This document shows, in pieces, positions 7,901 to 15,545 of a stretch of 20,699 bases of DNA. A program made the translations under genes and the position numbers. Numbering within the stretch: position 1 is the stretch's first letter; the number at the start of each line of letters is the position of its first letter. The notes beneath the pieces are model-generated. The model ran no database searches. It was not told the DNA's origin and saw only the letters and a list, made by a program, of their open reading frames with translations. Origin of the DNA: Anaerolineaceae bacterium (lineage in GTDB: Bacteria; Chloroflexota; Anaerolineae; Anaerolineales; Anaerolineaceae); NCBI GenBank assembly GCA_021107195.1, contig JAIOTF010000301.1:1-20699 (forward strand), written 5' to 3'.

Positions 7901-8873
7901 ATGGAAAATGCAATTGTTATTGACCACTTGAAGAGAATCTACACCCCGCGCATGGGCGTTTTTCGCCGCACTACCAAGAAAATCATAGCAGTTGATGATA
8001 TTTCCTTTAACGTAAAAACGGTGAGCTGTTTGGGCTTCTGGGCCTACTGGCGCTGGTAAAACAACGACTGTCAAAATGCTGGCTACCCTTCTCACGCCGA
8101 ATGCCGGCTCCATCCAGATTCTCGGCTTTGATGTCGAAAAGTCTGCCCGCGAAGTACAAAAACGCATCGGCTTCATCTTTGGCGGTGAACGCGGCCTCTA
8201 CTGGCGGCTTTCCGGCAGCGATAACCTGCGCTACTTTGGCAGCCTCTACCACGTTGAACCGAATGTGATGAAAAAACGCATCCCCTACTTGCTTGAACTG
8301 ATCGGTCTCAAAGACCGCGGCAACGAGCGTGTCGAGGGATACTCCAGAGACATGAAGCAGCGCCTGCACGTTGCCCGCATCCTCCTGCATGATCCCATGG
8401 TTTTGTTTCTCGATGAACCCACCATCGGGCTTGATCCCGTAGGCGCCAGAGAATTTCGCCAGGTGATCAAAAACCTCCAATCCGAAAAGAAAACCATCTT
8501 GCTCGCAACCCATTACATGTTTGAAGCCGATGCCCTGTGCCAGCGCGTTGGTGTCATCAACCACGGCCGGATCATCGCCCTGGACACACCAGAGGCCTTG
8601 AAGCAGGATGTCAGCGACCTCTCCGTCATCGAAATTGAAGTCTTCGGCATTCCTGAAACCGTATTGGAACAAATCCGTCAGGAATCAGTCGTAGACTCCG
8701 TGGCGGTTGAAAACCGGGAGCAAAAACAGGTCTTGCTAATCCAATCCCGCCAGGGAGCCGAAGCTGTCCCGGCGGTGATGAATGCCTTAACCGGCCTCCG
8801 GGTAGGCAAAGTACTCGTCCGCGAACCTACCCTCGAAGACGCCTATGTGCGTCTTGTGGAAGAAAGCCAATGA
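7901..8873 (+). pseudogene. ABC exporter ATP-binding protein, broken by two frameshifts
   Basis: The start is the ATG at 7901. The original frame reads as an ABC ATPase up to FNVKT, then stops at 8057. Adding one G to the GG at 8020-8021 and one C to the CC at 8043-8044 restores GELFGLLGPTGAGKTTTVKML. This contains Walker A and joins the open frame that runs from 8076 to the stop at 8873. Downstream are the Q-loop region, VLFLDEP (Walker B), the D-loop and the H-loop (LLATHYM). The signature motif reads YSRDMKQRL, with Asp where the conserved second Gly of LSGGQ belongs. The family powers ABC-2 type export together with the two permeases that follow; the cargo is unknown. The gene starts 23 bases after rel and its stop overlaps the next start (ATGA). 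Both indels sit in short homopolymers, so sequencing error remains possible, but the signature change points to real decay. Confidence 0.85.
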
Positions 8874-9674
8874 GCAAAACACGTTCCTTTTACATCAGCC
8901 ACGTCAGGCCAGCCCTGACAGTTGCCCGTATGACGTTCAGTCAGAATGTGATGGATAGCTTTGTCATCTTTTCCATTCTGGTGCAACCCATGTTGATCGC
9001 CTTGCTCGCATTGTGGATGCTGAAAGACAAAGGCAGCGGTTATGCTGTTTTCGTTGTCGTCGGCAGCGGCATGACCGGCCTATGGAGCAGCCTGCTCTTC
9101 ATCTCTGGCAACAGCATCAACAGCGAACGCTGGTCCGGCACCCTCGAAACCCTGGTTGGCGTGCCGACATCACTGGGAACGATTGTCTTCGGAAAAAGCC
9201 TTTCAAACGTCACCCAATCATAAATATCAATGATCATCAGTTATTTATTAGCCGCGCTCTTCTTTTCCTACAATTTGACCATCGCGCAGCCCTTGCTATT
9301 CATCATTTCCCTGCTGCTCACGGTTTTTGCCTTCATCAGTTTCGGCCTTATCATCGCCCCAGTTTTTGTGATGAACCCCAGCGTGCAGCGCTGGCAAAAC
9401 GCAATGGAATTTCCTGTGTACATCCTCAGCGGCTTCCTCTTCCCCATTGCCCTGCTCCCTGGCTGGACAACGCCCCTGAGTTACCTGTTACCCCCTTACT
9501 GGGCCGCCCGCGCCCTGCACAGCACCTCCCAGCGGCACAGGAACGATTCAAGAGGTTTTGCTGGCCTGGGGCATGATGCTTCTCTTCAGTATCATTTACC
9601 TTTTTATCTCAACTCTTCTCTTCAAGAAAATGATCACCAAGGCCCGCAAAGACGCTACTCTGGATATGAAATAG
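8870..9674 (+). pseudogene. ABC-2 type permease, broken by an in-frame stop and a frameshift
   Basis: The ATG at 8870 overlaps the ATPase stop. The first segment runs to a TAA at 9221 (after GKSLSNVTQS). The same frame continues beyond it with ISMIISYLL and clear permease sequence, so this is a nonsense codon and not an indel. A second lesion is a +1 shift in the CCC near 9528-9530. Removing one C gives STSSGTGTIQEVLL and continues to the natural stop at 9672-9674, ending in KDATLDMK. The restored protein would have about 267 residues and six hydrophobic segments, with RWSGTLETLVGVP after the second, typical of ABC-2 membrane subunits. It lies between the broken ATPase and an intact permease gene that starts two bases after its stop. 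It is most likely non-functional unless the lesions are assembly errors. Confidence 0.83.
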
Positions 9675-9676
9675 CG

Positions 9677-10477
9677 ATGAAAAAACTACTTACTAATCTT
9701 CGGCTTTTCTGGCAGGGAACATTACTCTCTTACATCGCCCTGTTCGCGTGGCTCAGCCCGATGACCTATCTCGCTTCCAAAGTCGTCATGCCATTGGCAC
9801 AAATTCTCTTCTTCACTTTCCTGGGCATGTATGCCACTGGCGCGGATAATGTTGATTTCTACGTCATCGGCAACGCCATGCAAATCACGGCCATCAGCGG
9901 CATTTACGGCGTCACCATGAGCATCGGCGGCGACCGCTGGAACGGGACCCTGCCCTATCTCTTCGGCACGCCAGCCAATCGTCTGGTGCTCTTCCTCGGG
10001 CGTGCTTTCATTCACATCATTGACGGTATGTTAGGCGTTGTCATTGGCCTCACCTGGGGCACGCTCCTGCTCGGCCTTGATTTTTCCCAGACGAATCTGG
10101 CCGCTCTTGGACTAACCATCTTCGTCACCACTCTCAGCACCTCCGGTCTGGGATTACTGATGGGCTGCATCAGCCTCATCACCACCAATGTCATGTTTGT
10201 CAACAACACAGTCTACTTCTTACTGCTCATCTTCTCCGGTGCAAATGTGCCCCTGGACACCATTCCATCCTGGATGCAAATCTTCGGCCAGGCCCTCCCA
10301 TTGACCCGCGGCATCGCTGCTGCCCGCCTGATCATCGCCGGCGCACCATTCAGCGAAATTACACCACTCGTCCTCGGCGAACTCATCATCGGCCTCATCT
10401 ACGCCCTGCTCGGCTACCAGCTTTTCCGTGTCTTCGAAATCAAAGCCAAGCAACACGGCACCCTCGAAACCATTTGA
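9677..10477 (+). CDS. ABC-2 type permease, intact second membrane subunit
   Basis: This is a 266-residue inner-membrane protein with about six hydrophobic segments and the family motif RWNGTLPYLFGTP after the second, as in ABC-2 exporters of drugs, polysaccharides or lipids. The ATG at 9677 lies two bases after the restored stop of the first permease. The same frame is open upstream to 9230, but only because the first permease is frameshifted, so the longer form is an artefact. The short basic C-terminus (VFEIKAKQHGTLE) is normal for the family. With its ATPase and sister permease broken, it probably no longer forms an active transporter, unless it pairs with another ATPase. The exported substrate is unknown. 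Confidence 0.85.
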   Translation: MKKLLTNLRLFWQGTLLSYIALFAWLSPMTYLASKVVMPLAQILFFTFLGMYATGADNVDFYVIGNAMQITAISGIYGVTMSIGGDRWNGTLPYLFGTPANRLVLFLGRAFIHIIDGMLGVVIGLTWGTLLLGLDFSQTNLAALGLTIFVTTLSTSGLGLLMGCISLITTNVMFVNNTVYFLLLIFSGANVPLDTIPSWMQIFGQALPLTRGIAAARLIIAGAPFSEITPLVLGELIIGLIYALLGYQLFRVFEIKAKQHGTLETI

Positions 10478-10912
10478 CAAACCCACCCCTTGTCAAAGCG
10501 GGGACTTTATTCGCAAGGGCGACACCCTCGAAATCTACGGCAGCGGCTCGCTGGACTTTGGCTACCTGGGCGGGATGTATGACGCCGGTACGGGGCTGAT
10601 CTACATGGGTGTTGGGCGCTACTATGACCCAGCCATGGGGCTCTTCCTGACGCGGGGAGCAAACCAGGGGCAAAGTAATCCTTACAAACCGGGAGCCTTT
10701 GATCCGGCGGGGTGATGATTGCTCCATTGGGGTTATTGGGCCTGGTGCTTGGGAGAAAAAAGAAACGCGGCAAGTGGAATGGATTCATTGTGCTGCTGGT
10801 GGTAGGCGTGGTTATGGGGATGAGTGTGTCAGCGTGTGAGCCACCAAGTCCAACTCCATCGCCAGCACCACAAATTCGCTATTTTTGGCACTTTCCCTCA
10901 ACTACACATTAA
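10478..10912 (+). pseudogene. Orphan RHS/YD-repeat C-terminal tip with a frameshifted membrane anchor
   Basis: The frame ending at 10715 encodes LGGMYDAGTGLIYMGVGRYYD and then PAMGLFLTRG, the conserved end of the RHS-repeat core domain. It continues as NPYKPGAFDPAG. There is no RHS body upstream: the intact permease ends at 10477, so the fragment is truncated at its 5' side with an unclear boundary. The tail continues in another frame from about 10712: MIAPLGLLGLVLGRKKKRGKW, then a hydrophobic stretch and a Ser-Pro-Thr-rich end (PPSPTPSPAPQ) to 10912. One missing G in the GGGG at 10709-10712 explains the break. RHS proteins are large secreted or surface proteins with variable tips, often in toxin systems. 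Displaced tips are common by-products of recombination. No start codon with a convincing ribosome site is seen. It is probably a remnant and not an active gene. Confidence 0.75.
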
Positions 10913-10941
10913 TAAACAAACCCTCCCGATTGCTCGAGAGG
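10911..10941 (-). terminator. Intrinsic terminator after tRNA-Gln
   Basis: Read on the minus strand, CCTCTCG (10941-10935) pairs with CGGGAGG (10928-10922) around a six-base loop, with one G-U pair. GTTTGTTTATT follows as the U-rich tract. It starts four bases after the tRNA CCA end and closes the whole minus-strand shape/division block. Confidence 0.75.
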
Positions 10942-10945
10942 TTTT

Positions 10946-11019
10946 TGGCTGGGGATGAAGGAGTCGAACCTCCACATACGAATTCAGAGTCCGCTGTCCT
11001 ACCATTAGACGAATCCCCA
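10946..11019 (-). tRNA. tRNA-Gln (CUG)
   Basis: The minus strand folds as a full cloverleaf of 74 bases. The acceptor TGGGGAT (11019-11013) pairs with ATCCCCA (10956-10950). The D-arm contains TAATGGTAGGACA. The anticodon loop is CTCTGAA with anticodon CUG, and the T-arm contains GGTTCGACTCC. The discriminator is G and the 3' CCA is encoded. A U1-A72 pair is typical of bacterial tRNA-Gln. It lies 87 bases downstream of gltX on the same strand. Confidence 0.96.
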
Positions 11020-11030
11020 ACAGCGGAAGA

Positions 11031-11059
11031 ATTTTACCATGTCGATATTTATTTGTCCA
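11031..11059 (-). promoter_or_regulatory. Promoter of tRNA-Gln
   Basis: On the minus strand, TGGACA (11059-11054) and TAAAAT (11036-11031) are 17 bases apart and start transcription about five bases before the tRNA. The tRNA can therefore be made independently of gltX. Confidence 0.6.
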
Positions 11060-11106
11060 GTTTTGCCTTAAAACAGAGGTTTGAACAAATAAAATTTTCA
11101 CTGAGC

Positions 11107-12603
11107 TTATCCGTCAATCTCCCGCAACAAAGCAATCCCTTGCATAATGCGCTCTATGGATTTTTCTTTGCCGATGATCTCCATGCTTTCAAAAAGCGGG
11201 GGGCTCACTTTTTGTCCGGTGACGGCTACACGCAATATACCGAACACCTGCCCTGCTTTCAGCCCCAGTTCTTCTACCAAATTCCGCAAGGGTTGTTCGA
11301 GTGCTTCAACATCAAACACCGTCAAGCCTGCAATGGTCTTCAATGCTTCTTCCAATACATCAGCAGATTCATTGGCAGTCAATTTTTTACCAACCAAATC
11401 CTCCGGCAGTGGAACGACATCTTCCCTGAAGAAAAACGCTGCTTTTTCGACCGCTTCGTCCAACGTCCGCATCCGTTCCTGAAGCAATGGCGTAATGTTC
11501 AACAACAATTCATCATCTGGATCATAACCAGCTTTGACAAAGAATGGCTTTATTCGTTTCGCCAGGTCGGAAACACTCAAATTGCGAATATGCAAACCGT
11601 TGAAATGGTCCAGTTTCGTGAAATTGATCGCCGCCGGAGATGGATTGACTTTTTCAAATGAAAATTTTTCGATAAGGTCTTGCATTGAAAAGAATTCTGT
11701 ATGGTCATCATAACTCCAGCCCATCAATGCGATCCAATTTACCAATGCTTCCGGTAAATACCCCATATCCTCAAAATCTTTGACAAATATCGAACGTCCG
11801 TCCTTCATCAACTGTCCGGCCTCGCGTTTGCTCATCTTGCCTTTGCCGGAAGGCTTCAGGAAAACTGAAAGATGAACAAATTCAGGCTCCTGCCACCCAA
11901 AAGCACGGTAGATCATCCCGTGAAGGGGAAAAGTGGGCAGCCATTCTGCCCCGCGCACCACATGCGTGACCTTCATCAGATGGTCATCGACAATAACCGC
12001 CAGATGATACAACGCCAAACCATCTGATTTCACCAGGATGTAATCATCAATCTTCCTGTTCTCTACTGTGATGTCTCCGCGCCGCATATCATGCACGGTT
12101 GTTGTCCCCTCGCGCGGTGTCTTGAAGCGCACAACGTGTTTTTCACCAGCCTCGATTCTGCGGTCAGCCTCAGCCAAAGATATATCCCGACAAGTGCCAT
12201 CATAATGCGCATCTTCCTTGCGGGACTGCTGCTCTTCCCGTACTTTTCGCAACCGCTCAGGCGTGCAAAAACAATAATAAGCATGCCCATTTTCTACCAA
12301 TTGTCGGGCGTATTTCGCATACAACGCTTTTCGTTCTGATTGGCGATAAGGGCCGTAAGGACCGCCAACATCAGTACCTTCCTCCCATTCCAGACCAAGC
12401 CAGCGCAAACCCTTCATCAACTCTTCTTCAGCACCTTCCACAAACCGCTTGCGGTCAGTATCCTCAATCCGCAAAATGAACTGGCCGCCGGTCTGCCGGG
12501 CAATCAAATAATCATACAAAGCCGTTCTCGCGCTCCCTAAATGCATATGTCCGGTTGGGGATGGCGCAAATCGTACTCGTGCTGGTTGGTTCAGTTCGCT
12601 CAT
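11107..12603 (-). CDS. gltX: Glutamyl-tRNA synthetase
   Basis: This class I aminoacyl-tRNA synthetase of 498 residues, the usual length, charges tRNA-Glu with glutamate in the cytoplasm. The HIGH-type signature is PTGHMHLG at residues 16-23, after VRFAPSP. KMSKR is complete at 256-260 (GKGKMSKREAG). RIEDTDRKR binds glutamate. A zinc-type site is visible as CFC and then HYDGTC. The ATG at 12603 has GGAG nine bases upstream and follows rodA by 16 bases. Downstream on the same strand is tRNA-Gln, which fits a non-discriminating enzyme that also mischarges tRNA-Gln for later amidation by GatCAB. This is only contextual, since neither glnS nor gatCAB is in the window. The identity of the gene is secure; the discrimination type is not. 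Confidence 0.97.
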   Translation of the reverse strand: MSELNQPARVRFAPSPTGHMHLGSARTALYDYLIARQTGGQFILRIEDTDRKRFVEGAEEELMKGLRWLGLEWEEGTDVGGPYGPYRQSERKALYAKYARQLVENGHAYYCFCTPERLRKVREEQQSRKEDAHYDGTCRDISLAEADRRIEAGEKHVVRFKTPREGTTTVHDMRRGDITVENRKIDDYILVKSDGLALYHLAVIVDDHLMKVTHVVRGAEWLPTFPLHGMIYRAFGWQEPEFVHLSVFLKPSGKGKMSKREAGQLMKDGRSIFVKDFEDMGYLPEALVNWIALMGWSYDDHTEFFSMQDLIEKFSFEKVNPSPAAINFTKLDHFNGLHIRNLSVSDLAKRIKPFFVKAGYDPDDELLLNITPLLQERMRTLDEAVEKAAFFFREDVVPLPEDLVGKKLTANESADVLEEALKTIAGLTVFDVEALEQPLRNLVEELGLKAGQVFGILRVAVTGQKVSPPLFESMEIIGKEKSIERIMQGIALLREIDG

Positions 12604-12619
12604 AAAAACAACTCCGTTT

Positions 12620-13717
12620 TTAAAATTCCAATACTTTGTGACGGGCAGCCACGCTCTCCACTAATCCTAATCCTAAAGACAAGGATAGTAAGGAGCTGCC
12701 ACCATAACTAATGAATGGCAATGTCAAACCAGTTACAGGGATAAGATTCAAATTCACACCAACATTCACCGCTGCCTGAAAGAACATCAAAACGCCTACG
12801 CCGTAGGCGATTAAAGCACCATACAGATCGCTTGCCATGCGCGCCGTCCTGAAACAGCGGTAGATCACGAATCCAATTAAGGCCAATATCAATACCGTGC
12901 CAACAAAACCAAACTCTGCCGACATTGCCGAAAAAATGAAATCTGTATGACGAACTTTCAAATACCGAAGTTGTACCTGAGTACTATGACCATATCCCTG
13001 TCCAAACCATCCCCCTGAACCTATGGTAACCAGTGCCTGATCCACATTATAAGTGTTCCCATGCCTCGCATTCGGATCCGGGAAGAGGAATGTGATCACT
13101 CGCTGCTGCTGATATTCTTCCAGAAATGGAAAGGCTGCAAATGGCGTGAGCACCCCTGCGGCTCCAAACCACCACAGAAATTTCATCGGCAGTCCACTCA
13201 ACCAGATCAAAGCAAACCAAAGTACAAATATCACAATTGATGTACTTAAATTTGGCTGCAACAAAATCCAGGCAACAAGACCGAAGGTCAACAACAAGCT
13301 CGTTGCAATCCAGCGAAGATCATGCTTTTGATCCTGATGGGTGTGGAAATAATTCGCCAGAACCAGAATAATAACAATCTTTGCAAATTCAGAAGGTTGA
13401 ATATTGAACAATCCGGTTTCAATCCACCGCACAGAACCAAAGGTGACCGCACCCAAAACAAAAACGGCACCCAAAAACAAGAACATAAATATATACATGA
13501 TGTGGCTGATGGAAGCCCAATAATGGTAATCGATCATCGAAAGACCAATAATGATCACCAACCCTATCAAGTCATAAATGATTTGGCGTTGTACAAGGCC
13601 TGCCAATACAATATTTCCTGCAATGGCAGACCTTATCATCAAAACGCCAAACACACACAAGAAGGCAACGCTTCCGAACAGCAAAAAATCAAAGTGCCGC
13701 CAGAATTCTCTTTTCAT
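12620..13717 (-). CDS. rodA: SEDS-family peptidoglycan glycosyltransferase RodA
   Basis: RodA polymerises lipid II into glycan strands during cell elongation, together with PBP2 (mrdA in this cluster). The protein has 365 residues and about ten membrane segments. SEDS landmarks are IQPSEFAK (106-113), the long extracellular loop with FPDPNARHGNTYNVDQAL, GSGGWFGQGYG, RHTDFIFSAMSAEFG with the conserved Asp259, and the C-terminal LPFISYGGSSL. It belongs to the RodA branch (chromosomal partner mrdA nearby). One motif is unusual: the widespread QPDLGT reads QPNLST at 154-159. The ATG at 13717 lies eight bases after the minE stop. The AGAGG ribosome site is only one base from the ATG, an unusually short spacing. 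Confidence 0.95.
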   Translation of the reverse strand: MKREFWRHFDFLLFGSVAFLCVFGVLMIRSAIAGNIVLAGLVQRQIIYDLIGLVIIIGLSMIDYHYWASISHIMYIFMFLFLGAVFVLGAVTFGSVRWIETGLFNIQPSEFAKIVIILVLANYFHTHQDQKHDLRWIATSLLLTFGLVAWILLQPNLSTSIVIFVLWFALIWLSGLPMKFLWWFGAAGVLTPFAAFPFLEEYQQQRVITFLFPDPNARHGNTYNVDQALVTIGSGGWFGQGYGHSTQVQLRYLKVRHTDFIFSAMSAEFGFVGTVLILALIGFVIYRCFRTARMASDLYGALIAYGVGVLMFFQAAVNVGVNLNLIPVTGLTLPFISYGGSSLLSLSLGLGLVESVAARHKVLEF

Positions 13718-13725
13718 ACCTCTAA

Positions 13726-13986
13726 TTATCCAATTTTTCGCCGCGTTGAGGATTTTATCGGAATATCTGCAACCAGGCGCTGCTCTCTCCCGTCTTGTGT
13801 AACAGCGATCCGAACTGCTTCAGGATCAATCGCAATGTAACGAGAGATCACTTCCATAAGCTCATTCTTCAAGTTGTTCACAGCCTTTGGTGTAAGGTCA
13901 GTGCGGTCGTGGATCAACACCAATTTTAAACGCTCTTTTGCTGCGTTTGCACTTCTGCCACTCCTCCTGGATCGCCAAGCAGCCAC
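13726..13986 (-). CDS. minE: Cell division topological specificity factor MinE
   Basis: MinE (86 residues) stimulates the MinD ATPase and drives MinCD away from mid-cell. The anti-MinCD helix region is visible as ANAAKERLKLVLIHDR. The dimerisation domain follows with LKNELMEVISRYIAIDPEAV. The start is GTG at 13986, with GGGAGGAG eight bases upstream inside the end of minD. No in-frame ATG exists upstream because a stop lies just before. The first 12 residues (MAAWRSRRSGRS) are rich in Arg and lack the hydrophobic membrane-targeting stretch seen in most MinE proteins (the LLDFF type). The gene starts one base after the minD stop, so expression is coupled. Confidence 0.92.
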   Translation of the reverse strand: MAAWRSRRSGRSANAAKERLKLVLIHDRTDLTPKAVNNLKNELMEVISRYIAIDPEAVRIAVTQDGREQRLVADIPIKSSTRRKIG

Positions 13987-13987
13987 G

Positions 13988-14791
13988 TCAGTCTCCTCCC
14001 GATCTTAACATGTTCGACAATTTCTGAAAAATGTCTTTTCTCTCATCCAAATCCAAAAATGGAACCTCCTGCCCCTGCAAACGTAGCGCAACGTTTCGAA
14101 ATGCCTGTCCGGCTTTTGTTTTCGCCTCCATCACAACTGGTTGTCCCCGGTTAGTGCTGACAACTACAGACTGATCCTCAGGCACAATCCCAACCAACTC
14201 AACCGCCAGCAATTCGACGACGTCCTCTGCAGTTAACATATCCCCCCGCTTCACCAATTCCGGGTTCAAGCGGTTGATCACTAATTTTGCCGGTCCTTTT
14301 TCTTCGGCCTCTACCAAACCTATGATCCTGTCTGCATCGCGAACGGCCGATACTTCTGGATTCGTTACGACCAGAACTATGTCTGCCGGCGCAAGCGCAT
14401 TTCGAAAACCACGTTCAATGCCCGCTGAAGAATCAATCAACACCCAATCAAACTCATCCCGAAGTTGATCACACAGCCTCACCATATCGCTTGGAGAAAC
14501 AGATGATTTATCACGGGTCTGTGCTGCGGGGATGAGATAAAGTTCACTCATGCGCTTGTCACGGATCATGGCTTGGCGCAAACGACACCGGCCTTCAATT
14601 ACATCCACCAAATCATAGACAATGCGATTTTCTAAGCCCATCACAATATCCAGGTTCCGCAGGCCGATATCTCCATCAATGCAAACCACTTTTTCGCCCA
14701 GTTCTGCCAGCGCAATAGCCACATTTGCAGTCGTTGTTGTTTTTCCAACGCCGCCTTTTCCTGATGTGATTGTAACGATCGTTGCTGTCAT
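13988..14791 (-). CDS. minD: Septum site-determining ATPase MinD
   Basis: MinD is a membrane-associated ATPase that recruits MinC and is released by MinE. The deviant Walker A motif SGKGGVGKTTTTA has both lysines (residues 12 and 17). IDGDIGLRNLDIVMGLENR and VLIDSSAGIE are the switch and Walker B regions. The C-terminus (DIFQKLSNMLRSGGD) can form the amphipathic membrane-targeting helix. The length is 267 residues, normal for the family. I chose the ATG at 14791 over an upstream start at 14815 because it overlaps the minC stop as ATGA and sits right behind an AGAGGAAG ribosome site. Confidence 0.96.
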   Translation of the reverse strand: MTATIVTITSGKGGVGKTTTTANVAIALAELGEKVVCIDGDIGLRNLDIVMGLENRIVYDLVDVIEGRCRLRQAMIRDKRMSELYLIPAAQTRDKSSVSPSDMVRLCDQLRDEFDWVLIDSSAGIERGFRNALAPADIVLVVTNPEVSAVRDADRIIGLVEAEEKGPAKLVINRLNPELVKRGDMLTAEDVVELLAVELVGIVPEDQSVVVSTNRGQPVVMEAKTKAGQAFRNVALRLQGQEVPFLDLDERKDIFQKLSNMLRSGGD

Positions 14792-15501
14792 CTTCCTCTC
14801 TCTTTTTGCTTCCATTCCTGAAATACGATCTGTCCACCCTGAATCAATGCGATCTCAGGCAGAACATGCTCTTCTGGCTTCAGAGGTAATGCACCAATCA
14901 CTTCATCGATTCTCAACTGCTTAGGTGACATTTCCAAAGCACAAATTACTGCTGTCTTGTCTCCATCTACGCCAGCGTGAACGGACCCACGCAGTCTACC
15001 CCACACCACAACATTGCCACCAGCACTAACTTCAGCTCCGGGGTTAACGTCGCCAATCACGACGACATGCCCCGCAGATGAAACTTTGAATCCAGAGCGC
15101 AGCGTTCGTTTTACCAACATCGCATTATCACCAGACAAAGATGTGCTCCGTGCGCGAATCACTCTCTCAGGTTTTGGTGTTGAAATACGCGTTGCCAATC
15201 CCAACATCTGGGAAGTGCGTTCTGTCGTCGGGGAATTGCTGAGCAAGGCCCACAAGGAAACACCGCTGTCAGACAGCTTGTCTCGCAGTATTCCCATATC
15301 TGCTGCGTGAAGAATATGGTTTCCCACATCCAAAGCAACCCTGGCGCCTTGAAAAAAGGCGGAACGTTCCATAATTTGCTGAAGCAATTCTTCTTGAACA
15401 ACAGGCCACTCACCCTCGCCCAAGCTGATCAACAGCCCATCACGGATTCCCTTGATTTTGATAGTTACTTTTTTCTCTTCAACCATTTCATCACTTTGCA
15501 T
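14788..15501 (-). CDS. minC: Septum site-determining inhibitor MinC
   Basis: MinC blocks FtsZ assembly away from mid-cell when bound to MinD. It has 237 residues. The N-terminal domain (about 1-105) starts with VTIKIKGIRDGLLISL and is less conserved. The C-terminal beta-helix starts at TLRSGFKVSSAGHVVVIGDV and continues through GAEVSAGGNVVVWGRLRG and HAG, which carry the RSG and GNxxVxGxLRGxxHAG signatures that bind MinD. The ATG at 15501 has GGCGGA eight bases upstream; an ATG five codons later is an alternative. The gene lies 44 bases after mrdA, the widest gap between mreD and gltX, with a possible internal promoter there. Confidence 0.93.
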   Translation of the reverse strand: MQSDEMVEEKKVTIKIKGIRDGLLISLGEGEWPVVQEELLQQIMERSAFFQGARVALDVGNHILHAADMGILRDKLSDSGVSLWALLSNSPTTERTSQMLGLATRISTPKPERVIRARSTSLSGDNAMLVKRTLRSGFKVSSAGHVVVIGDVNPGAEVSAGGNVVVWGRLRGSVHAGVDGDKTAVICALEMSPKQLRIDEVIGALPLKPEEHVLPEIALIQGGQIVFQEWKQKERGR

Positions 15502-15522
15502 GGATTATTTCCGCCAATGCCA

Positions 15523-15531
15523 ATTATAGCA
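15523..15531 (-). promoter_or_regulatory. Candidate extended -10 promoter for minCDE-rodA
   Basis: The minus strand reads TGCTATAAT (15531-15523), a perfect extended -10, between mrdA and minC. The -35 region is poor. Transcription would start near 15517, giving a 16-base leader before minC. It could uncouple min and rodA levels from mreBCD-mrdA. Confidence 0.4.
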
Positions 15532-15545
15532 GGGTTATAGCCGCG

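Noticed and set aside
8007..8672. Long open frame on the minus strand opposite the ABC ATPase (221 codons)
   Set aside because: It is the complement of well-conserved ATPase sequence (Walker B, D-loop, H-loop), has no family resemblance of its own and no ribosome site that stands out.
9013..9576. Plus-strand open frame of 187 codons inside the broken permease
   Set aside because: It is a Pro/Arg/His-rich out-of-frame reading of permease sequence; the hydrophobic permease reading is clearly the real one.
10432..10530. Short shared string ACCCTCGAAA near the permease end and in the RHS fragment, as a recombination direct repeat
   Set aside because: Ten bases are too few to exclude chance, and the first copy is inside intact permease coding sequence.
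10885..11661. Plus-strand open frame of 258 codons across tRNA-Gln and the end of gltX
   Set aside because: It runs through a complete tRNA and antisense to conserved GltX sequence; its composition is Phe/Gln-rich, as expected for an antisense shadow.
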